Source: Bacteroidota bacterium
GTDB lineage: Bacteria; Bacteroidota; Bacteroidia; AKYH767-A; OLB10
NCBI GenBank assembly: GCA_016713925.1
Contig: JADJOH010000008.1
Location: forward strand, 992,001 to 1,056,000
DNA length: 64,000 nt
Direction of reading: 5' to 3'
Part shown: piece after piece, positions 62,379-64,000 of the stretch
Layout: each line of letters starts with the position of its first letter
Numbering within the stretch: the first letter of the stretch is position 1
Translations under genes and position numbers: made by a program
Notes under the pieces: model-generated
What the model saw: the letters and a program-made list of their open reading frames with translations, nothing else
Databases searched by the model: none
What the model was told of the DNA's origin: nothing

Positions 62379-64000
62379 CTATTTGCTGACAGGTCCCCGG
62401 GTAAGATGAATGATGCCTTTCAAAACACGTTGTTCCACTGCTCCCGACAATCGAATTTCATTGACTTTACATACGTAGAAATAAACGCCGTCGGGGGATT
62501 CTTCGCCGTCATTGTTGCGCTTGCCGTTCCAGTTGATATCCGGATCTGTCGTTTCGAAAATCTTGTCCCCCCAGCGATTAAATATGGTCATTTCAACATC
62601 TTTCACATCACGATAGGGAAGGATAGGATGGTAGATGTCATTGATGAAATTGCCGTCGGGAGTGAAAATGTTGGGCAGCACATAATCCGGACAACTTTCG
62701 GTGCAAACTATATTGCTCGAATCACTTTCATTGCCGGTGGAGTCAGTGGCGGTGATATAATAACATCCTGCTATACTTCCATCTCCGCTATAAATGTAGC
62801 TGAAAGTGCCGGCAGGAACTGATCCCACCTGAGAATAACTATTGCTTCCGGCGGGTGCATAATAAATCTGATAAGAGGCGATATCGTAGGCGCAACTGAT
62901 GTCAATTTGCCAGCTGATGGTGTCTTTGAGTTGGGGACAATTAGGTCCGTTGGCAATCAGTGGAGGACAAGGCGGTTCATTGTCAACAGGGGTACTGCAG
63001 AAAATTTGCGATTTGTTGATGATAGGATCCACAAGTCCGGTGTCCTGATAAGCACCCACGCTTTTTACATAATAGCAATAGTTTTGTCCGTTGTTGAGCG
63101 AGTCATCTACATACTGCACATCTGAAGTAAAGCCGATGGAATCAAATACGCCGGGAGCATTTTCTCGGTAGATCACGTATTGCGTGTTGGTCCAGGGGAC
63201 ATTTACATTCCAGCCTAGATTATTCTTCTCATCTCCGGGAGCGATGGAGAGATAGACGCTGTAGGCTATTTGCGAAAATCCGGCGGAGAATACATTCCCG
63301 GGAGTGTCGTTCCAGAATTGAACCCTATAACGGTATTGAACAGCCGTAGTATTGAGTCCGTTGTCGTTAAAGGTGGTATCGTTAAGGTCAGTGAAGGTGG
63401 CAATGGTTACAAAATTTCCGGATGCATCTGCCCGCTGCAATTCATAGCGGTAGGGTCCGGGCATCTGAGTAGGATCAATATCGACCGGCTTGCCCCAGGC
63501 CACATACACCTGACCGGTAGCAGCATCCGTACTGTTCACGTCAACATTCGTAATCACCGGTAAGTCGCGGTTGAGGCGGTTGCAAAATTCTACGGAAGCA
63601 TAGCTCTCCGCGCCGTCGGGATAAAATGCAGTGACCATGTAGCAGTACTGCACCGCAATAGCCAGACCGGCACCATTGTTATTATCTGTAAAAGTTGTTG
63701 TTCCCAATCCGTTCACGGAGCCAATTCTGACATATCCGGTATATGCAGGAACGCCGGTTTCACAGTACGAAGGAATGAAACCATAGGAGCCGATACGACG
63801 GTAGATATGATAACCTACTGCTTCTGTACAGGCACTCTGATCCCAGTTCAGGATGAGACTGCTTCCCAAAGGTGCGGATGTCGGATTTTTTGGAGAAGGT
63901 CCTACCACCGTGATAAACATTGATTCCAGATCCGCTAACTGTATCTGCGCGTTGTTATCTTCGGCTTTGAATACAACAGTATAAGGCGCTTTTCGTACAT
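62379..64000 (-). CDS. T9SS type B cargo protein with fibronectin-like domains (5' end outside window)
   Basis: At least 540 residues are visible. The frame stays open to the window edge, with sequence before the Met at 63920 (AEDNNAQIQLADLES) continuing in register, so the true start lies beyond 64000. Several fibronectin III-like domains (PTSAPLGSSLILNWDQS, NLGWNVNVPWTNTQYVIYRENA, YEIASYQIYYAPAG-like) are followed by a C-terminal gliding-motility-associated domain. That domain has PNIFTPDGNFINDIYHP and MTIFNRWGDKIFE, ending near DGVYFYVCKV, the type B (CHU_C) sorting signal. It should be a large surface protein. kdsB starts 2 bases after its stop. Confidence 0.87.
   Translation of the reverse strand, partial: VRKAPYTVVFKAEDNNAQIQLADLESMFITVVGPSPKNPTSAPLGSSLILNWDQSACTEAVGYHIYRRIGSYGFIPSYCETGVPAYTGYVRIGSVNGLGTTTFTDNNNGAGLAIAVQYCYMVTAFYPDGAESYASVEFCNRLNRDLPVITNVDVNSTDAATGQVYVAWGKPVDIDPTQMPGPYRYELQRADASGNFVTIATFTDLNDTTFNDNGLNTTAVQYRYRVQFWNDTPGNVFSAGFSQIAYSVYLSIAPGDEKNNLGWNVNVPWTNTQYVIYRENAPGVFDSIGFTSDVQYVDDSLNNGQNYCYYVKSVGAYQDTGLVDPIINKSQIFCSTPVDNEPPCPPLIANGPNCPQLKDTISWQIDISCAYDIASYQIYYAPAGSNSYSQVGSVPAGTFSYIYSGDGSIAGCYYITATDSTGNESDSSNIVCTESCPDYVLPNIFTPDGNFINDIYHPILPYRDVKDVEMTIFNRWGDKIFETTDPDINWNGKRNNDGEESPDGVYFYVCKVNEIRLSGAVEQRVLKGIIHLTRGPVSK

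Noticed and set aside
1..64000. tRNA, rRNA, riboswitch or insertion sequence
   Set aside because: No tRNA T-arm or rRNA motif, no FMN or cobalamin riboswitch core near ribE or the B12 regulator, and no transposase or integrase was recognised by eye.

Overview
The window comes from a Bacteroidota chromosome, probably an environmental member near the Chitinophagales/Sphingobacteriales. Evidence seen in the sequence: type IX secretion (T9SS) proteins (a C25 sortase next to a PorV homologue, plus cargo with both kinds of C-terminal sorting domain), a DUF5686 carboxypeptidase-regulatory-like protein, an HU-SPOR protein, few Shine-Dalgarno sites, and many copies of the Bacteroidota -7 promoter element TAnnTTTG. 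I saw no tRNA, rRNA, transposase, integrase or CRISPR array.

Layout. 1-4.8 kb: tail of an unknown gene, heme A synthase (ctaA), a DinB-fold thiol transferase, a DUF3267 zincin and DsbD. 4.8-12.8 kb: a nitrous oxide reductase cluster on the minus strand, transcribed cytochrome c - nosZ - (membrane module + nosL) - nosD - fasciclin lipoprotein - nosF - nosY, with a divergent Rrf2 regulator carrying three clustered cysteines. NosZ has a Sec/lipoprotein-type leader, as in clade II enzymes. 12.9-31 kb: a T9SS cargo beta-propeller, lipoamide dehydrogenase, Lnt, a frameshifted glycosyltransferase, a PQQ-type sugar dehydrogenase, dipeptide epimerase, a GNAT, RadA, RlmN, MOSC, VOC, APH-like and DinB proteins, a frameshifted MFS transporter and riboflavin synthase. 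29.9-38.6 kb: DPP-IV peptidase, then a set that looks light-related: photolyase, TIGR01777 epimerase, a MerR regulator with complete B12-binding motifs (CarH/LitR type), folE and an ECF sigma factor. 38.8-50.5 kb: AI-2E exporter, CtpA protease, PheS, cyclophilin, a repeat-rich gap, T9SS sortase and PorV. 50.6-64 kb: PssA, PurS, DUF1684, LptB, DUF5686, a CMD protein, TatC, KdsD, RecQ, HU-SPOR, KdsB and a T9SS type-B cargo protein cut by the window edge.

How the genes work together. The nos cluster would let the cell respire N2O; ctaA and dsbD nearby serve heme and thiol chemistry of the same envelope. KdsD, KdsB, LptB and Lnt build the outer membrane; TatC and the T9SS proteins move proteins across the envelope.

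Quality. Five genes (GT39-like, MFS, purS, DUF5686 twice, kdsB) are broken by single-base gains or losses inside A/T homopolymers, and the nosL fusion may be a sixth case. RecQ lacks 23 residues including helicase motif V. Because purS and kdsB should be needed, I read most of these breaks as sequencing or assembly errors rather than real decay. The broken genes should be restored before any claim is built on them.
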